Positions 51,223 through 60,978 of a DNA stretch of 64,000 nucleotides are shown here, piece after piece. How positions within the stretch are numbered: the first letter of the stretch is position 1; every line of letters starts with the position of its first letter. The notes beneath the pieces were generated by a model, which was given only the letters and a program-made list of their open reading frames with translations, was not told where the DNA came from and made no database searches. A program made the position numbers and the translations under genes. This DNA is from Rickettsia typhi. GTDB taxonomy: Bacteria; Pseudomonadota; Alphaproteobacteria; Rickettsiales; Deianiraeaceae. Where the stretch lies: the NCBI GenBank assembly GCA_945898725.1, contig CAMDIK010000001.1, forward strand, positions 62,001 through 126,000, read 5' to 3'.

Positions 51223-51678
51223 TTAGTATTTTGCATCGCTGCCCAGATATTCCGAAACCTTAATTACGGCCTGATTTTTCCTTACCGCCGTGTTTATAAC
51301 TAAAATTACAGCACAAACAGCAGCTATTATAAATATAATGCGCATCGAAATAGTGTCTTTTTTTTCTTTTCCCTGATAGCGAAGTGACATAATTCTGCGT
51401 TCATTATCCCTTCCAAAAAGCTTAATATCTGTAGATATATATGATAATATTTTGTCAGATTTCAACCCCACAAGCCCGGCATATTTTGTAACCACGCCCT
51501 CGTAGTATATTTTATCCAAAATATTTTGCACGTCGCCAGACTCAATTTTCATCAGTATTTCCTGGCTAATTTTAAGGTTTTCAGCAATAGTTTCAATATC
51601 CATGCCGAGTTCAATTCGCCGTTTCTCGAATATTAACCCAACGTCTATAAATTTAGAATAATCACGCGTTGTCTGCAC
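51223..51678 (-). CDS. RodZ-like helix-turn-helix protein with one TM helix
   Basis: 'VGLIFEKRRIELGMDIETIAENLKISQEILMKIESGD' HTH_25-like region and 'MRIIFIIAAVCAVILVINTAV' TM. Confidence 0.7.
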   Translation of the reverse strand: MQTTRDYSKFIDVGLIFEKRRIELGMDIETIAENLKISQEILMKIESGDVQNILDKIYYEGVVTKYAGLVGLKSDKILSYISTDIKLFGRDNERRIMSLRYQGKEKKDTISMRIIFIIAAVCAVILVINTAVRKNQAVIKVSEYLGSDAKY

Positions 51679-51738
51679 TTTTTAAACCCAAAAGCAAGTA
51701 ACAATCGCTGTAAAAAAATAATAATCAAGTAAATTATG

Positions 51739-52317
51739 CTATTTATTTTTTGGAGATTTTAAATAAGAAATGCAGGCATCAATGCCATTTTTTGACATAT
51801 ATTCAGTAAATTGGGCATTATAGGTTCGCGCCATGCTTATACCCTCTGCAGAAATATCCAAAACCTTATATCCTTCGGGCTTTTTTCTCACTCGAAGCTC
51901 TATATTTATATTAGTACCATCCTTGAGTTTTACAACAATTGGAACTAGTGCATCAGGGTCTTCGGGGTACTCCCCGGCAGGAATTTTATAGCTTTCTCCG
52001 CGATATCCTTGAAATTTAGGAATCCAGGTGCGAATTAGAAAATCGCGATAATTTTGTGTAAAATCCTTGCGCTGCGGATCATTCATTTCGCGCCAAAAAA
52101 TCCCAGCTGCCGCCCTTGCGTTCCAATCAAAGTCAATTTCCCCAGAAAATCTTTCAATTAGCATTGTTTTTTGCTTGGCAAGCGGTATATTTTTGTCTGT
52201 TATAGTTTTAAAAATTCCGTCAGCAACGCCAACGATATAATCACGCGCACCACCTGTTTCCGCCCTGGAATTGCTCGCAAAAAGCACAAAAATTAAGGTA
52301 AACAGCGCTATTTTCAT
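51739..52317 (-). CDS. mlaC: MlaC/Ttg2D-family phospholipid-binding periplasmic protein
   Basis: Signal peptide 'MKIALFTLIFVLFASNSRAE', 'FDWNARAAAGIFWREMNDPQRKDFTQNYRDFLIRTW', 'YKVLDISAEGISMARTYNAQF'. Confidence 0.85.
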   Translation of the reverse strand: MKIALFTLIFVLFASNSRAETGGARDYIVGVADGIFKTITDKNIPLAKQKTMLIERFSGEIDFDWNARAAAGIFWREMNDPQRKDFTQNYRDFLIRTWIPKFQGYRGESYKIPAGEYPEDPDALVPIVVKLKDGTNINIELRVRKKPEGYKVLDISAEGISMARTYNAQFTEYMSKNGIDACISYLKSPKNK

Positions 52318-52378
52318 GATATTTTTATCACACAAATAAAACCCTGAAAGAAAAAATTCTAATGTCAAGAAAAAAAAC

Positions 52379-52407
52379 TTGCATATTACATCTTTAGCTA
52401 TTATATA
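52379..52407 (+). promoter_or_regulatory. Promoter of the FtsL-like gene
   Basis: TTGCAT (52379-52384), 17-bp spacer, TATATA (52402-52407), 23 bp before the ATG at 52430. Confidence 0.6.
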
Positions 52408-52429
52408 TAGGTGTAATTTTTTATTTCCA

Positions 52430-52750
52430 ATGGAGGATATTTATAGCAATAAAGCACTTTTAATTTTAGTTGGGTTGGTTTTCTTTACAATTTTTCACCT
52501 TGTTGCATTTTTCTCATTTAGAGAGCGAATGTATTCCACAAATAAGTCAATTTTTACGCTAAAAAGTCAAATTGCAGCGCAGGAACGCAACATCGAATCA
52601 CTTGAAGTGGAGATCTTAAAAAATCAATCCCGTAGCAACCTGCAAAGATTTATCAAACAAGACAGATTTGTAAAAGTAAGCCCAAAAGACATTGTGCTTT
52701 ACCATAGATCTGATTTTCAAAATACACAGGAACAAAAGGTGTTTTCTTAA
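52430..52750 (+). CDS. Small bitopic coiled-coil protein, FtsL-like
   Basis: Single N-terminal TM 'ALLILVGLVFFTIFHLVAFF', then coiled coil and 'NLQRFIKQDRFVKVSPKDIVLY'. Confidence 0.5.
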   Translation: MEDIYSNKALLILVGLVFFTIFHLVAFFSFRERMYSTNKSIFTLKSQIAAQERNIESLEVEILKNQSRSNLQRFIKQDRFVKVSPKDIVLYHRSDFQNTQEQKVFS

Positions 52751-52759
52751 GTTTAATTT

Positions 52760-53188
52760 ATGTCTCAAGACGCAGGTCAAAGTTTATTTGCTCAAGGTTT
52801 AACCGGTGGCGGTGGAGGTTCCTTGGGCGGTGGAGGCGCACCCCCTAGTGGAGGTGGTGGGCTTGGAGAAAGCCTTGTTCAACATGGAAGTTTTGGACAG
52901 GAATCACTGCCAAAAACCCCGCTTGGAGAGAGTTTGCAAAGCCCCTTGGGTAAGTCGGTTATAGAGGGGGTGCTGGATGCAAAAATTGAGAGCACGGTAG
53001 ACAATGCAAGCGGTGCATTTGGTGGTTTAAAAAGATCAAATTTAGGCGATACAATTAAATGTAATACGCCAATGACTCAAGCGCTTGAAGCGCAAAATGT
53101 AGGTATGGCAACGGGGAATGAGATGAGCACGCAATTCAATGTATTACCCGCTACTGCAAAAGGTGCGAGCAATGGAATGGGTATGTAA
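52760..53188 (+). CDS. Gly-rich hypothetical protein, 142 aa
   Basis: 'GLTGGGGGSLGGGGAPPSGGGGLGESLVQHGSFGQESL..'. Intact ORF just downstream of the FtsL-like gene. Confidence 0.6.
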   Translation: MSQDAGQSLFAQGLTGGGGGSLGGGGAPPSGGGGLGESLVQHGSFGQESLPKTPLGESLQSPLGKSVIEGVLDAKIESTVDNASGAFGGLKRSNLGDTIKCNTPMTQALEAQNVGMATGNEMSTQFNVLPATAKGASNGMGM

Positions 53189-53389
53189 AATAGTTGAAAT
53201 TACCTCTTCAAACTTACCACTTTCCACCTTCATTGTTAGCATATTATACAAATCCCAGTCGTTTAGCTCCAGCATTTCTGTGAATGGGCATGTAAAATAG
53301 TCGCCATTAATGCTTCAAATTTACCACTTTCCGCCTTCATTGTTAGCATATTATACAAATCCCAGTCGTTTAGCTCCAGCATTTCTGTG
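53176..53389. repeat. Tandem duplication, 2 x 107 bp
   Basis: 53176-53282 and 53283-53389 are about 90% identical by eye, abutting with no spacer. Confidence 0.95.
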
Positions 53390-53559
53390 TATAAAATCAG
53401 CATTTCCAATTCCATTTGGGCAAAATTTTCCAGCGTAGCAAAACGCCCCAAAACATAATCCAATTCCTTACAACCCCTGTGATTGCTTTGGTATATCAAC
53501 TTTTTAGTCAGGGAATCTCTATCCATAAAAGCATTTTCCAATGAATATTTGCAAGGCAA
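53263..53559 (-). CDS. sdhE: FAD assembly factor SdhE (DUF339/CptB family)
   Basis: 'LIYQSNHRGCKELDYVLGRFATLENFAQMELEMLILYTEMLELNDWDLYNML'. Start at MDRDSLTKK (about 53526) is more likely than the listed 53559. Confidence 0.88.
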   Translation of the reverse strand: MPCKYSLENAFMDRDSLTKKLIYQSNHRGCKELDYVLGRFATLENFAQMELEMLILYTEMLELNDWDLYNMLTMKAESGKFEALMATILHAHSQKCWS

Positions 53560-54436
53560 TTAGCCCGCCAATCAGCGAATTTCTATTAAAGCAATAGGAA
53601 ATTGAGCGGGTTTCGCGTTTAAAATGTAGCGTTATTTTCGCGAATTCTAGAAAAATTATCGGGGTGAATATGTAATATTGCCAGGGCATATTTGCCAAAA
53701 TTCCCGAAGTTACCAACAACCCAACCGTCATAATCGCGCATTTAAAAACAAAATTTGGAATATCGTCCACATATCTGGTGGCTGTGGAATTAATTCCAAG
53801 GCGCAAATCGTCTTCCAAATCTGCTGTTGCGTAAATTGTATCGTAGAATAAAGTCCAGTAAATTCCCGCCAAATAAAGCGCCACACAACTATTTGAAATT
53901 GTTTTGTAAATTGCAGAATAGCCAACAAATATTCCAATATTAAACGCGGCTCCGAGAATTATCTGGGGGCTTTTTAAAAATCGCTTTGTAAATGGGTAAA
54001 TAATTGCAAGGCACACGCCGGCTATAACAAATAAATATGCCATTGAATTCAGAAATGAAAGGCAAAATAGCCCAATCAACAACCAAAATATAGCTACAAT
54101 CACTGCATATTTCACCGAAACCCTGCCCGATGCAATCGCGCGATTTTTCGTTCTTTCAACGCCGATATCTATGTCTTTATCTATAATATCGTTCACAATG
54201 CACCCGAAAGAGCGCCCCGCCACTGCGCCAATGAAAAAAATGACAACAGCCTTCAGCATGGCTATTTTTGAGATATATTCGTTATACCCCAGGCACAACC
54301 CCCAAACGCATGGCCAAAATAGCAAAAATACCGGTAAAATATTGTAAAATCTGCTAATTTCAGCAGCTTTTTTACAGTGTTCAGCGGCAATTTTTATATA
54401 TTTATTATCACCAATTGTATATAATAATTCTATCAT
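53519..54436 (-). CDS. ubiA: 4-hydroxybenzoate polyprenyltransferase (UbiA family)
   Basis: 'GCIVNDIIDKDIDIGVERTKNRAIASGRVS', 'YDTIYATADLEDDLRLGINSTA'. Confidence 0.93.
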   Translation of the reverse strand: MIELLYTIGDNKYIKIAAEHCKKAAEISRFYNILPVFLLFWPCVWGLCLGYNEYISKIAMLKAVVIFFIGAVAGRSFGCIVNDIIDKDIDIGVERTKNRAIASGRVSVKYAVIVAIFWLLIGLFCLSFLNSMAYLFVIAGVCLAIIYPFTKRFLKSPQIILGAAFNIGIFVGYSAIYKTISNSCVALYLAGIYWTLFYDTIYATADLEDDLRLGINSTATRYVDDIPNFVFKCAIMTVGLLVTSGILANMPWQYYIFTPIIFLEFAKITLHFKRETRSISYCFNRNSLIGGLIALQIFIGKCFYG

Positions 54437-54437
54437 A

Positions 54438-55319
54438 TTATGTCAATAAATCTTCTAATTTTTTACACAATTCCTTCACATCACCCTTCTTGCTTTCCCT
54501 ATTCTCCTCAATGTAATTCCTAGTTTTTTCAATATCTATAAGGGTTTTTAGCACCTCAATATCCGGGAATGAAAGCGCCATGGAATTTAACCTATAATCC
54601 ACAAAAGCCTGATAAGTAACCGGTACCCAAAGCTTTAAAATTTCCAGTATTTTCAGGGCATAAACACGAATTTCATACTGCGCGTGGGAATCTGCACGCA
54701 ACCTGCAAAAGTGCAATAAATTATGCAAATCAATTTTCCAAAAAAATTCAGTATAGGTTGATTGTGGCAAAATTGTTCGCGAAAGTTCGCGCGCCAAACT
54801 TTCACTATCCAGCAATTGCGCGTAATTTTCAAAAGCACCGGCGCACTGATTTTCCATAATATCTTGGCATTTTTCCGCAGAATTAATGGGTAAAACCTCC
54901 CCGCTTCCCTGGTTATTAATTTTAGACTGCTGCGCCATTCTTTCCAATTCCGGAACGTAATATTCGTCTTTAATAATTGAATATCTGGCGGAAATTTCGT
55001 TAATATTTGCCATTCTGTGCCTCATCCACTGGCGCGCAACGAAAATTGGCATCTTCAAGTGAAGCTTTATTTCACACATTTCAAAAGGTGTTGTGTGATG
55101 GTGACGCATCAAATATCGAATCAAACCCTCGTCCTGATTGACCGTTTTTGTGCCCTTTCCATAGGAAACGCGCGCGGCATTTGCAATGTCAAAATCACAC
55201 CCCATGTAATCAACAATGCAAATAAAACCCTCGTTCAATATAGGAAATTTTGCGCCAAGCACGGCATCCAAATCTGCCACGGTATTTCTATTTGTATTCA
55301 TGTACTTTTCACAAATCAA
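54438..55319 (-). CDS. thyX: Flavin-dependent thymidylate synthase
   Basis: 'RQWMRHRMANINEISARYS' (RHRx7S motif). Confidence 0.95.
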   Translation of the reverse strand: MICEKYMNTNRNTVADLDAVLGAKFPILNEGFICIVDYMGCDFDIANAARVSYGKGTKTVNQDEGLIRYLMRHHHTTPFEMCEIKLHLKMPIFVARQWMRHRMANINEISARYSIIKDEYYVPELERMAQQSKINNQGSGEVLPINSAEKCQDIMENQCAGAFENYAQLLDSESLARELSRTILPQSTYTEFFWKIDLHNLLHFCRLRADSHAQYEIRVYALKILEILKLWVPVTYQAFVDYRLNSMALSFPDIEVLKTLIDIEKTRNYIEENRESKKGDVKELCKKLEDLLT

Positions 55320-55394
55320 TACAACAAACTACAACTTTTTTTAACTTCAAGTTTTTTTCTACAAAATAAAGTGAATATCAATATTGTGCCGTGT

Positions 55395-56258
55395 TTATTG
55401 GGTAATTGTGAAATTTTCGGAAGCTGCAAAAATCTCACGCATCAGCTTATTATTCATTTCATGCCCGGAATTTTTACCCGTAAAATGCCCGGCAATGTAA
55501 TAATCGCAAAGGGCAAAATCGCCTATTAGATCTAGAATTTTATGCCGAACAAACTCATTATTATAGTGCAAACCCCCGCTATTTAGCACAGTTTCGCCGT
55601 CAACAACAATCGCATTGTGAAGCCCGCCTCCGCCGGCAAGCCCCGCGGCTTTTAGCTTTTCCACATCGGACATTTTGCAATAAGTTCTGGCAAGCGAAAT
55701 ATCGTTAATAAAACTTTGCTTGGCATCGTTAAAGGTATAGCCAGACCCGCTTGCAATAATTTTTGCCAAGTCATTTAGATGAAAAGTTGCAATAAAATTA
55801 TCCGCGGGCTCTACGGAAATCTCCCGCCCATCATCATAATTTACGCATATTTTCCTGTTAATTTTCGCAATTGCACGCACCGCACCTTGTTTCAAAACGC
55901 CTGCAGCTTCAAGCAAAAATACAAATTCCTGCGCGGAACCGTTCATAATCGGCATTTCCTCTGCATCAATTTCAATTGTTAAATTGGATATTTTCATAGC
56001 CCAAATTGCCGCCATCAAATGCTCCACAGTGTTCACACAAGCCCCGAATTCATTGGAAATTTTCGTGCTATACGTTGCAATACTTACATTTGTATAATCC
56101 AGTTTGATTTCATTATTTCTATCCAAAATATCAGTTCGAATAGCGCGAATTCCCGTGCCAATATCGCTTGGAACCAGCCTTACATTTGCAATTTTCCCTG
56201 AATGCAAGCCTATTCCTGAAAATTTTATAACCCTTGCAAGCGTGCGATGTTCAAACAT
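55395..56258 (-). CDS. lpxC: UDP-3-O-acyl-N-acetylglucosamine deacetylase
   Basis: 'FSGIGLHSGKIANVRLVPSD', 'VNTVEHLMAAIWAM', 'MPIMNGSAQEFVFLLEAAG', 'RHKILDLIGDFAL'. Confidence 0.96.
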   Translation of the reverse strand: MFEHRTLARVIKFSGIGLHSGKIANVRLVPSDIGTGIRAIRTDILDRNNEIKLDYTNVSIATYSTKISNEFGACVNTVEHLMAAIWAMKISNLTIEIDAEEMPIMNGSAQEFVFLLEAAGVLKQGAVRAIAKINRKICVNYDDGREISVEPADNFIATFHLNDLAKIIASGSGYTFNDAKQSFINDISLARTYCKMSDVEKLKAAGLAGGGGLHNAIVVDGETVLNSGGLHYNNEFVRHKILDLIGDFALCDYYIAGHFTGKNSGHEMNNKLMREIFAASENFTITQ

Positions 56259-57033
56259 ATTTCCTTAAAAAAATTGCAATTTCCAGATCGTAAAGTTCAT
56301 GTGAATATCTAGTTCCTGTAGGGGTTTTTGCATTAAATTCAAGATCCGCAGCAAGGCATTGGGCAAGAATATAGTCCCTGTAACTTTCGAGTATTGACTG
56401 CACTTTTGCATCAGAAATCTCACAAGAAATATGAATTTTATCCAGAATTTCAAAATTTGCAAACTTTCTATCCTGCTGTACCAGGCGCACAAAATCCCGC
56501 ATAATTCCTTCATTTTTCAAGTCTTCGGTTACATTTATATCAAGATCTATGGCACAACCGGCCTCATGGCAAAACCTCACCTCCGTGCCCTCTTTTGCCT
56601 TAAACGCAATGGAAAAATCGCATTTTTCAATCACAAAACCGGCAATCAAAATGGCTCCATCGGCATTTTTTGAAAACTCCCCGGCCTTATGCGCCTGCAG
56701 AACCTGCTGCACACCCTTCCCTATTTTCGGCCCCAAATTCTTGAAATTTATTTGCAAAACCTCCGAGCCAACTTTGGAAATATCACCGTCAAATAGCAAA
56801 TTTTTAATATTTGTTTCGCTTAGTATAATATCGCGATATTTCCCTAAAAAATCTAGCTTTTCCCCATGTAAAACAACGCTTGCCAGTGGAATTCTAACCT
56901 TAATATTGTGGTCTTTTCGCATTGAAAGAATTGTGCTGCAAATAGCTCGAACTTTTGACATTTCTTCCACCAATTTGCCGTCCGAAGTGAGGCTAAAATT
57001 CCTTGGAAATTCCTGTAAATGCACTGAAATCAT
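56251..57033 (-). CDS. Stand-alone C-terminal fragment of isoleucyl-tRNA synthetase
   Basis: '[46 protein letters not shown]', '[13 protein letters not shown]', '[40 protein letters not shown]' match the IleS C-terminal third. No HIGH/KMSKS catalytic domain. Confidence 0.85.
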   Translation of the reverse strand: MISVHLQEFPRNFSLTSDGKLVEEMSKVRAICSTILSMRKDHNIKVRIPLASVVLHGEKLDFLGKYRDIILSETNIKNLLFDGDISKVGSEVLQINFKNLGPKIGKGVQQVLQAHKAGEFSKNADGAILIAGFVIEKCDFSIAFKAKEGTEVRFCHEAGCAIDLDINVTEDLKNEGIMRDFVRLVQQDRKFANFEILDKIHISCEISDAKVQSILESYRDYILAQCLAADLEFNAKTPTGTRYSHELYDLEIAIFLRKYV

Positions 57034-58325
57034 TGGTTAAAAGAATTAAATTTGTTTAAAATTTCCGCGCCCGCATATACAAAACCGCTTGCGCTGTCTT
57101 CAATGCGAATTAATTCGTTATATTTTGCTGTTCTGTCGCTTCTGCAAAGCGAGCCTGTTTTAATTTGCCCGGCGTTCAAACCAACCGCAATATGCGAGAT
57201 TATATTATCTTCAGTTTCCCCGGATCTATGGGATATTATCGTTTGATATCCGGCATTTTTTGCAATTTTTACCGCCTCTAAAGTTTCACTCAATGTGCCA
57301 ATTTGATTGAGTTTTACAAGCAAGGCATTCGCCATTTTTTCCGCTATTCCACGGGTTAAAATCTTTGGATTTGTAACAAAAAGATCATCCCCCACAATCT
57401 GCACTTTTTTGCCCAACTTTTCGGTCATTTTAATAAATCCTGCGTGGTCATCTTCTGTCAAGGGGTCTTCAATTGAAAAAATGGGATATTTCGCAGTCAA
57501 TTCGCTGTATTTCTCAATAAGTTCAAGGCTTTCCAGCTCACAACTATCACCTTTTAGATGATATTTATTGGTTTTTGAGTCAAAAAATTCGCTTGCGGCA
57601 CAGTCCAGAGCCAAAACAAAATCAACTCCAGGTTTAAATCCGGAACGCTCAATTGCCGTCAATAAAAGCTCAATTGCTTCATTCGTGCTGCCAATTTGCG
57701 GCGCAAAACCGCCCTCATCCCCAACATTTGTATTCAAACCCTTGTCATGCAAAATTCCCTTTAAAGTGCGAAAAACCGCCACCCCCTTCATCAAAGCATC
57801 CTTAAAAGTCTCTGCTTTTACGGGCATTATCATGAATTCCTGAATATCCAACTTGTTGTCCGCGTGCTTCCCCCCGTTAATTATATTCATCATAGGGCAC
57901 GGTAGCAAATTCGCATTAATACCGCCTAAATATCTATAAAGTGGCATGCCATACGCCTCACTTGCCGCCCTTGCGCACGCTAAAGATACCGCCAAAATTG
58001 CATTTGCCCCAAGCTTTGATTTATTTTCAGTGCCATCAAGGTGAATTAAAATTTCGTCAATTTCCGCCTGATTATCACACTCTTCCCCCACTAAACTCTC
58101 CATAATTACGCCGTTTATATTCTCAACAGCGCCCAAAACGCCCATTCCATGGCAATAATTTGCATCGTGATCGCGCAGTTCAACTGCTTCTTTTGAACCG
58201 GTTGAAGCTCCAGATGGGCTTGATGCAACGCCCACAAAACCCGAATCCGTTTCCACCACCGCTTCCACGGTGGGATTTCCCCTAGAATCTAATATTTCCC
58301 TTGCAAATATTGAAGATATTATCAT
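57030..58325 (-). CDS. eno: Enolase
   Basis: '[17 protein letters not shown]', '[15 protein letters not shown]', '[45 protein letters not shown]'. Confidence 0.99.
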   Translation of the reverse strand: MIISSIFAREILDSRGNPTVEAVVETDSGFVGVASSPSGASTGSKEAVELRDHDANYCHGMGVLGAVENINGVIMESLVGEECDNQAEIDEILIHLDGTENKSKLGANAILAVSLACARAASEAYGMPLYRYLGGINANLLPCPMMNIINGGKHADNKLDIQEFMIMPVKAETFKDALMKGVAVFRTLKGILHDKGLNTNVGDEGGFAPQIGSTNEAIELLLTAIERSGFKPGVDFVLALDCAASEFFDSKTNKYHLKGDSCELESLELIEKYSELTAKYPIFSIEDPLTEDDHAGFIKMTEKLGKKVQIVGDDLFVTNPKILTRGIAEKMANALLVKLNQIGTLSETLEAVKIAKNAGYQTIISHRSGETEDNIISHIAVGLNAGQIKTGSLCRSDRTAKYNELIRIEDSASGFVYAGAEILNKFNSFNQ

Positions 58326-58525
58326 ATTTATTCATTTAATACCCCATTCTATTAATCCAGTAAAAATGAAAAGCAAGAAAAAAATAATACTAGCAAAAAA
58401 AAACCAATCATACTCGCGGAAAATGAATTTAATTATATAAAGCAAGTATTAGGATTGATTTAATTTTTTTAAATAAATTTTACTTGACAATTAATTCACC
58501 CTTGTGCGTATTGCTTTTAAGATTG

Positions 58526-58602
58526 GGGTTTGTAGCTCAGGTGGTTAGAGCGCATGTCTGATAAACATGAGGTCGGTGGTTCAACTCCACCCAGACCCAC
58601 CA
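58526..58602 (+). tRNA. tRNA-Ile (anticodon GAT), CCA encoded
   Basis: Cloverleaf GGGTTTG-TAGCTCAGGTGGTTAGAGC-GCATGTCTGATAAACATG-AGGTCGGTGGTTCAACTCCACCCAGACCC-ACCA; anticodon loop CTGATAA. Confidence 0.97.
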
Positions 58603-58608
58603 TTCTTT

Positions 58609-58627
58609 CGCTGTATACAGCGTTTTT
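58609..58627 (+). terminator. Rho-independent terminator of tRNA-Ile
   Basis: CGCTG-TATA-CAGCG followed by TTTTT. Confidence 0.85.
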
Positions 58628-58675
58628 CACTTTTTTTTGGATTTTTTAACTTGTATTATCTTTGAAAGTGCTTTT

Positions 58676-59803
58676 CTAGCTAGCTTTATTGCACAATCTT
58701 TGATACATTCCACATTCCGCTTTACAGGTAACCATAACGTTGAATTTATCGCGGAAATAAGCAGATGTGTGTGCCTTATATTCAGCGTCTTTATGCCTTT
58801 CAGACTGCATAATTTCCAATATTTTTGTAGACATTGCCATGGCATTTTTCGGTGGCACCAAAAACCCGTTCACCCCTTCGAAAATATTATCTTTTGGCGT
58901 GCCTATATTAGTTGATAAAATCACACAACCCATAGCCCCGGCTTCTATAATAACTTTGCCGAAAGATTCAGGTTTAATGGATGGCAAAATAACCAAATCG
59001 CTAAGCAAATACAGGGCAGACATGTCCTTTACTCCACCGGTAAATCTAACATTTGCCTCAAGGTTTAGGGTTTTAATTTTTGCCTCAAGCTTGGTTTTAT
59101 ATTTCAATTTTCCATGCCAATCCCCAACAAATAAGCACATATAATTCTTGGATTTTATCATAGCAACTGCCTCAAGCAGATATTCATGACCCTTAATTTC
59201 CGTAATTCTTGCAGGCACGGTTATAATATATTTATCATACATAATTTGCAAGTCATTCGCCATTTTTGCAACCCTTTCATTGGAAACTTTCCCGGGGCAA
59301 AATAAATTAAGATCCACACCCCTTGGCACAACATGTACATTTTGCATATTACAATTATATTCCTGGGCTATATAATTTTTTATAAAATCTGAAACGGCAA
59401 TAACGCAATCCGATCTCAACATGACCGAGTTATACCATTTTTTAAATATTCCTTTGGTGGAATAAGCCCCGTGAACTGTTGTTACGAGCTTAAAATTTGA
59501 TCTTTTCCAGGCAAGATAGCAAGCCCATGCCGGCGCGCGCGAATGAACGTGCACAAGGTCAATTTTGTTATCTTCACAAAATTTCTTTATAAATCTGGCA
59601 TTTTTAATAATTTTAAAGATATTCTTGCTGCCAATTTTACAATCTATATGTGCGCATTTTTTATTCAACAACATCTTCATCCAACCACCTTTTGACATCA
59701 CAAAAACATCGTGCCCCTCGGATATAAGATAATCAGAAATTTCCAACACACATCTTTCAACCCCACCGGATTCCAAAGCAGGTATTACTTGCAAAATTCT
59801 CAT
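58676..59803 (-). CDS. Glycosyltransferase family 4-type (group 1)
   Basis: 'ILQVIPALESGGVERCVLEISDYLISEGHDVFV', 'VHVHSRAPAWACYLAWKRS', 'PSIKPESFGKVIIEAGAMGCVILSTNIGTPKDNI'. Confidence 0.93.
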   Translation of the reverse strand: MRILQVIPALESGGVERCVLEISDYLISEGHDVFVMSKGGWMKMLLNKKCAHIDCKIGSKNIFKIIKNARFIKKFCEDNKIDLVHVHSRAPAWACYLAWKRSNFKLVTTVHGAYSTKGIFKKWYNSVMLRSDCVIAVSDFIKNYIAQEYNCNMQNVHVVPRGVDLNLFCPGKVSNERVAKMANDLQIMYDKYIITVPARITEIKGHEYLLEAVAMIKSKNYMCLFVGDWHGKLKYKTKLEAKIKTLNLEANVRFTGGVKDMSALYLLSDLVILPSIKPESFGKVIIEAGAMGCVILSTNIGTPKDNIFEGVNGFLVPPKNAMAMSTKILEIMQSERHKDAEYKAHTSAYFRDKFNVMVTCKAECGMYQRLCNKAS

Positions 59804-59931
59804 GAAACATATATACGTTAATATATTATATATTCCACAGGTTTTTAAAAAACAATACTTTTATTTTATGAAAAAATGTTACTAAAAATAACCCATTTTA
59901 CAAAGGAATTTGTATAAAAATAGAATTTCGC

Positions 59932-59960
59932 TTGCAAATTAATATTCGTGTGATTATTTT
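59932..59960 (+). promoter_or_regulatory. Candidate pdhA promoter
   Basis: TTGCAA (59932-59937), 17-bp spacer, TATTTT (59955-59960), upstream of the ATG at 59984. Confidence 0.5.
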
Positions 59961-59983
59961 GGTTTAGCGTTGATTAGTAATCT

Positions 59984-60976
59984 ATGGCAAAAAAAAGTTT
60001 AGAGTTATCAAGTGTGCTCACAAAAGATAAAGCCCTTGAGGCTTATTATCAAATGAACAGAATTAGGAAGTTTGAAGAAAAATGCGGGCAAATATACGGC
60101 ATGGGGCAAATAGCCGGATTTTGCCATTTATGCATAGGGCAAGAGGCAATTCCAGTCGGAATTTCGCAAATTTTACACAAGGGAGACTCAATAATAACAG
60201 GCTATCGCGACCACGGGCATAATATAATTGTTGGCACGAATCCTAAATATATTTTAGCCGAATTAATGGGGAAAAGTACAGGAATTTCCAAGGGAAAAGG
60301 TGGCTCAATGCACTTATTTGACACAGAAAAAGGGTTTTTCGGCGGGCATGGCATAGTTGGCGCGCAGGTTTCGCTGGGTACAGGCATAGCTTTTGCTAAT
60401 AAATACAAGGGAAATCAGAATGTTTGTATGACATTTTTTGGTGACGGCGCCGCAAATCAGGGTCAGGTTTACGAATCTTTTAATATGGCAAAAATTTGGA
60501 ATTTACCCGTATTATATGTAATAGAAAATAACCGATACGCAATGGGAACTTCGGTGGAAAGACACTCTGCAAGTGCAGATTTTCACACGCGCGGGCTGGG
60601 TTACAACATTCCAGGGCATGTTGTTGACGCAATGGATGTGCTTGAGGTAATTCAGGTTGCCTCCAAGGTGGTTTCAGAAATTCGCGAGGGCTCCGGGCCT
60701 CAATTAATTGAGATGCAAACTTATAGATATAGAGGGCATTCTATGTCTGATCCTGGGAAATATCGCACAAAAGAAGAGGTTGAGGAGTATCGAAATCAAC
60801 ACGATCCAATCGGCATGTTTGAGGCTAAATTAAAAGATAAAAAATGGCTCACAGATGAGAAAATTGAAGAATTTAATGCAAAAATCAAAGAGGAAATCAA
60901 CCAAATGTATGATTTTTGTCTAAATTCCCCGGAGCCAGATGAGGCGGAATTATATACCGAAGTTTATTCAGATTAA
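59984..60976 (+). CDS. pdhA: Pyruvate dehydrogenase E1 component alpha subunit
   Basis: '[16 protein letters not shown]', '[35 protein letters not shown]', '[19 protein letters not shown]'. Confidence 0.97.
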   Translation: MAKKSLELSSVLTKDKALEAYYQMNRIRKFEEKCGQIYGMGQIAGFCHLCIGQEAIPVGISQILHKGDSIITGYRDHGHNIIVGTNPKYILAELMGKSTGISKGKGGSMHLFDTEKGFFGGHGIVGAQVSLGTGIAFANKYKGNQNVCMTFFGDGAANQGQVYESFNMAKIWNLPVLYVIENNRYAMGTSVERHSASADFHTRGLGYNIPGHVVDAMDVLEVIQVASKVVSEIREGSGPQLIEMQTYRYRGHSMSDPGKYRTKEEVEEYRNQHDPIGMFEAKLKDKKWLTDEKIEEFNAKIKEEINQMYDFCLNSPEPDEAELYTEVYSD

Positions 60977-60978
60977 CC

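Noticed and set aside
56549-57040. 163-aa plus ORF opposite the IleS fragment
   Set aside because: Antisense; the minus frame has clear IleS homology.
58484-58525. Promoter for tRNA-Ile
   Set aside because: A perfect TTGACA is present at 58484, but no good -10 at 16-18 bp, so I did not list it as a feature.
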